Assembly: GCF_900240945.1 (NCBI RefSeq)
Contig: NZ_OESG01000014.1
Coordinates: forward strand, 1,718,015 to 1,782,014
Length of the DNA: 64,000 nucleotides
Origin: Mycobacterium sp. 3519A
GTDB taxonomy: Bacteria; Actinomycetota; Actinomycetes; Mycobacteriales; Mycobacteriaceae
Reading direction: 5' to 3'
Part shown: positions 62,948 to 64,000 of the stretch, in pieces
Numbering within the stretch: the stretch's first letter is position 1
Layout of the letters: every line of letters starts with the position of its first letter
Notes under the pieces: model-generated
What the model saw: the letters and a program-made list of their open reading frames with translations, nothing else
Databases searched by the model: none
Told to the model about the DNA's origin: nothing
Position numbers and translations under genes: made by a program

Positions 62948-63274
62948 TCAGCCGCCGCTGCCCGAGGGCAGTTTGTCCTTGCAGTAGGCGTAGACCGCCA
63001 GGCCGCCGAAGTCCGCGGACTTCTGGATCGACCACTTGGTCTTCTTCGTCAGCATGTTCAGCGCGTCGTTGACGGTGCCGCCGTGCTCGAGGATGTCGCA
63101 CGTCGAATGTGCCAGGCTCAACGCCTGGTCTGGCGAACTCACCGAGACGCCCTTCTGCTGCAGACCCTTGAGGAACGCCTGGTCCAACTGATCATCGGCG
63201 GAGGCCGGCGCCGCGAGCGCCGTGGCCGTGCCCACTGCGAATGCGACCGCCGCCAGCAGGTGCTTCTTTCTCAT
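62948..63274 (-). CDS. DUF732 secreted protein
   Basis: A 108-residue exported protein of the mycobacterial DUF732 family. Signal peptide at about residues 1-26 (cut near PASA). The mature part has the family core DQAFLKGLQQKGV, LAHSTCDILEHG and a second cysteine in YAYCKDKL, which likely form a disulfide. ATG 63274 is chosen for the normal signal peptide. Function unknown. Confidence 0.82.
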   Translation of the reverse strand: MRKKHLLAAVAFAVGTATALAAPASADDQLDQAFLKGLQQKGVSVSSPDQALSLAHSTCDILEHGGTVNDALNMLTKKTKWSIQKSADFGGLAVYAYCKDKLPSGSGG

Positions 63275-63349
63275 CTGTCTCCCCAGTAACGTCCCCGGCC
63301 ACCCAGCAGCGTACGTCAGCAAAGGAAACTCTGCCTAGGGGGCAGTTAG

Positions 63350-63823
63350 TCAGGCTTGCATTTCCGCGGCGCGGTGAACTGCGTCGACGATGCCCTGATA
63401 TCCGGTGCACCGGCAGAAATTGCCGGACAGGCCTTCCCGGATCTCCTCGTCCGTCGGCGTCGGGTTGTCCCGCAGCAGCGCGGTGATCGACACGACGAAT
63501 CCCGGCGTGCAGAACCCGCACTGAAGGCCGTGGCACGCGCGCATCGCCGCCTGCACGGGCGACAACTCCCCGTCCTCCGACGCGATGCCCTCGACCGTGG
63601 TCACCTCGCACCCGTCGGCCTGCACCGCGAACATCAGACACGAGCGCGTCGCCTGCCCGTCGACCAACACGGTGCACGCCCCGCAGGCACCGTGCTCGCA
63701 GCCCAGATGCGTCCCGGTCAGGCCGCACCTCTCACGCAGGTAGTCAGCCAGCGTCAGCCTCGGTTCCACGGTCGCCTCGGTCGGTTGCCCGTTGACGGAC
63801 ACCTTCACCGGCCACTCATGCAT
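63350..63823 (-). CDS. Molybdenum hydroxylase small subunit, [2Fe-2S] (CoxS type)
   Basis: A 157-residue iron-sulfur subunit of the xanthine oxidase/CO dehydrogenase family. The plant-type cluster uses Cys42, Cys47, Cys50 and Cys62; the second cluster uses Cys102, Cys105, Cys137 and Cys139 (CGFC and CRC). It passes electrons from the molybdenum centre to the FAD subunit. The start overlaps the end of the FAD subunit gene by 8 bases. Other subunits are outside the window. Confidence 0.9.
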   Translation of the reverse strand: MHEWPVKVSVNGQPTEATVEPRLTLADYLRERCGLTGTHLGCEHGACGACTVLVDGQATRSCLMFAVQADGCEVTTVEGIASEDGELSPVQAAMRACHGLQCGFCTPGFVVSITALLRDNPTPTDEEIREGLSGNFCRCTGYQGIVDAVHRAAEMQA

Positions 63824-64000
63824 TGCTCGCCTCCGCGGTCGCTTTCTCCCATGCGCGGGCCACCATGGTCGCCCCGACCTTGGCCCGATAGGCGGCCGAG
63901 CCCTGCAGGTCGGCCGGAATGTCGTCGAGTGAGTCGATCGCCAACCGGCCGACTTCGTCAGCGGCGACGTCGGCGACCGGCCGCCCGAGCACCGCTTCCT
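63816..64000 (-). CDS. Molybdenum hydroxylase FAD subunit, C-terminal part (cut by window end)
   Basis: The last 60 codons of a gene that continues beyond the window. The translated end includes GRLAIDSLDDIPADLQGSAA and YRAKVGATMVARAWEKA, matching the C terminus of CoxM/xanthine dehydrogenase medium (FAD-binding) subunits. It overlaps the [2Fe-2S] subunit gene by 8 bases, as is usual in these operons. Confidence 0.75.
   Translation of the reverse strand, partial: EAVLGRPVADVAADEVGRLAIDSLDDIPADLQGSAAYRAKVGATMVARAWEKATAEASNA

Overview
The window is high-GC actinobacterial DNA from a free-living, probably fast-growing Mycobacterium/Mycolicibacterium. The evidence is a complete mce4 operon (yrbE4A-yrbE4B-mce4A to mce4F plus two accessory genes), kshA, cyp142, fadD17/fadD19, fadE26/fadE27, fdxD and hsd4A in the order known from the mycobacterial cholesterol-catabolism cluster (counterpart of Rv3529c to Rv3490, read in reverse), together with mycobacterial small lipoproteins and secreted-protein families. 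No rRNA, tRNA, CRISPR array, transposase or phage gene was seen.

Layout. 1-3957: left end of the sterol cluster (sulfotransferase, lipoprotein, Rv3527-like protein, kshA, gamma-carbonic-anhydrase-like protein). 3977-22018: a sugar locus that splits the sterol cluster. It holds a MOSC protein; one long minus-strand operon (YtfQ-type binding protein, ATPase, two permeases, LacI regulator, araB, araD, araA, small protein); a divergent ChvE-GguA-GguB-type importer; a frameshifted second LacI gene; a zinc sugar-alcohol-type dehydrogenase; and an aldose 1-epimerase. Five LacI-type operators built on TGTTAnCGCTnACA lie in its three promoter regions. 22026-44113: the sterol cluster resumes with an ltp3/ltp4/DUF35 operon, an F420-type oxidoreductase, cyp142, a FAAL-type adenylating enzyme, an MFS transporter, echA19, fadD19, a nitronate-monooxygenase-like gene, a patch of unrelated small genes, fadD17-fadE27-fadE26, fdxD and hsd4A. 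44375-55284: the mce4 import operon with a TetR gene at its tail. 55275-64000: an epimerase, otsA with a 54-residue gene just upstream, three tandem secreted paralogues with an intrinsic terminator, an enoyl-CoA hydratase, a KstR-site SDR, a Gly/Met/His-rich secreted protein, a hydroxyisobutyrate-dehydrogenase-like enzyme, a DUF732 protein, and the start of a molybdenum-hydroxylase operon cut by the window end.

How the parts work together. Mce4 imports sterol; CYP142 oxidises the side chain; FadD19/FadD17 make CoA esters; FadE26/27, EchA19, Hsd4A and the Ltp proteins shorten the chain; KshA opens the ring system. Seven perfect matches and one near match to the KstR operator TnnAACnnGTTnnA mark the sterol promoters. 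The sugar locus encodes a complete L-arabinose to D-xylulose-5-phosphate route (AraA, AraB, AraD) plus two importers. Several promoters appear to give leaderless mRNAs, with a TAnnnT box ending 6 or 7 bases before the start codon. All functions are inferred from sequence recognition; no database search was run.
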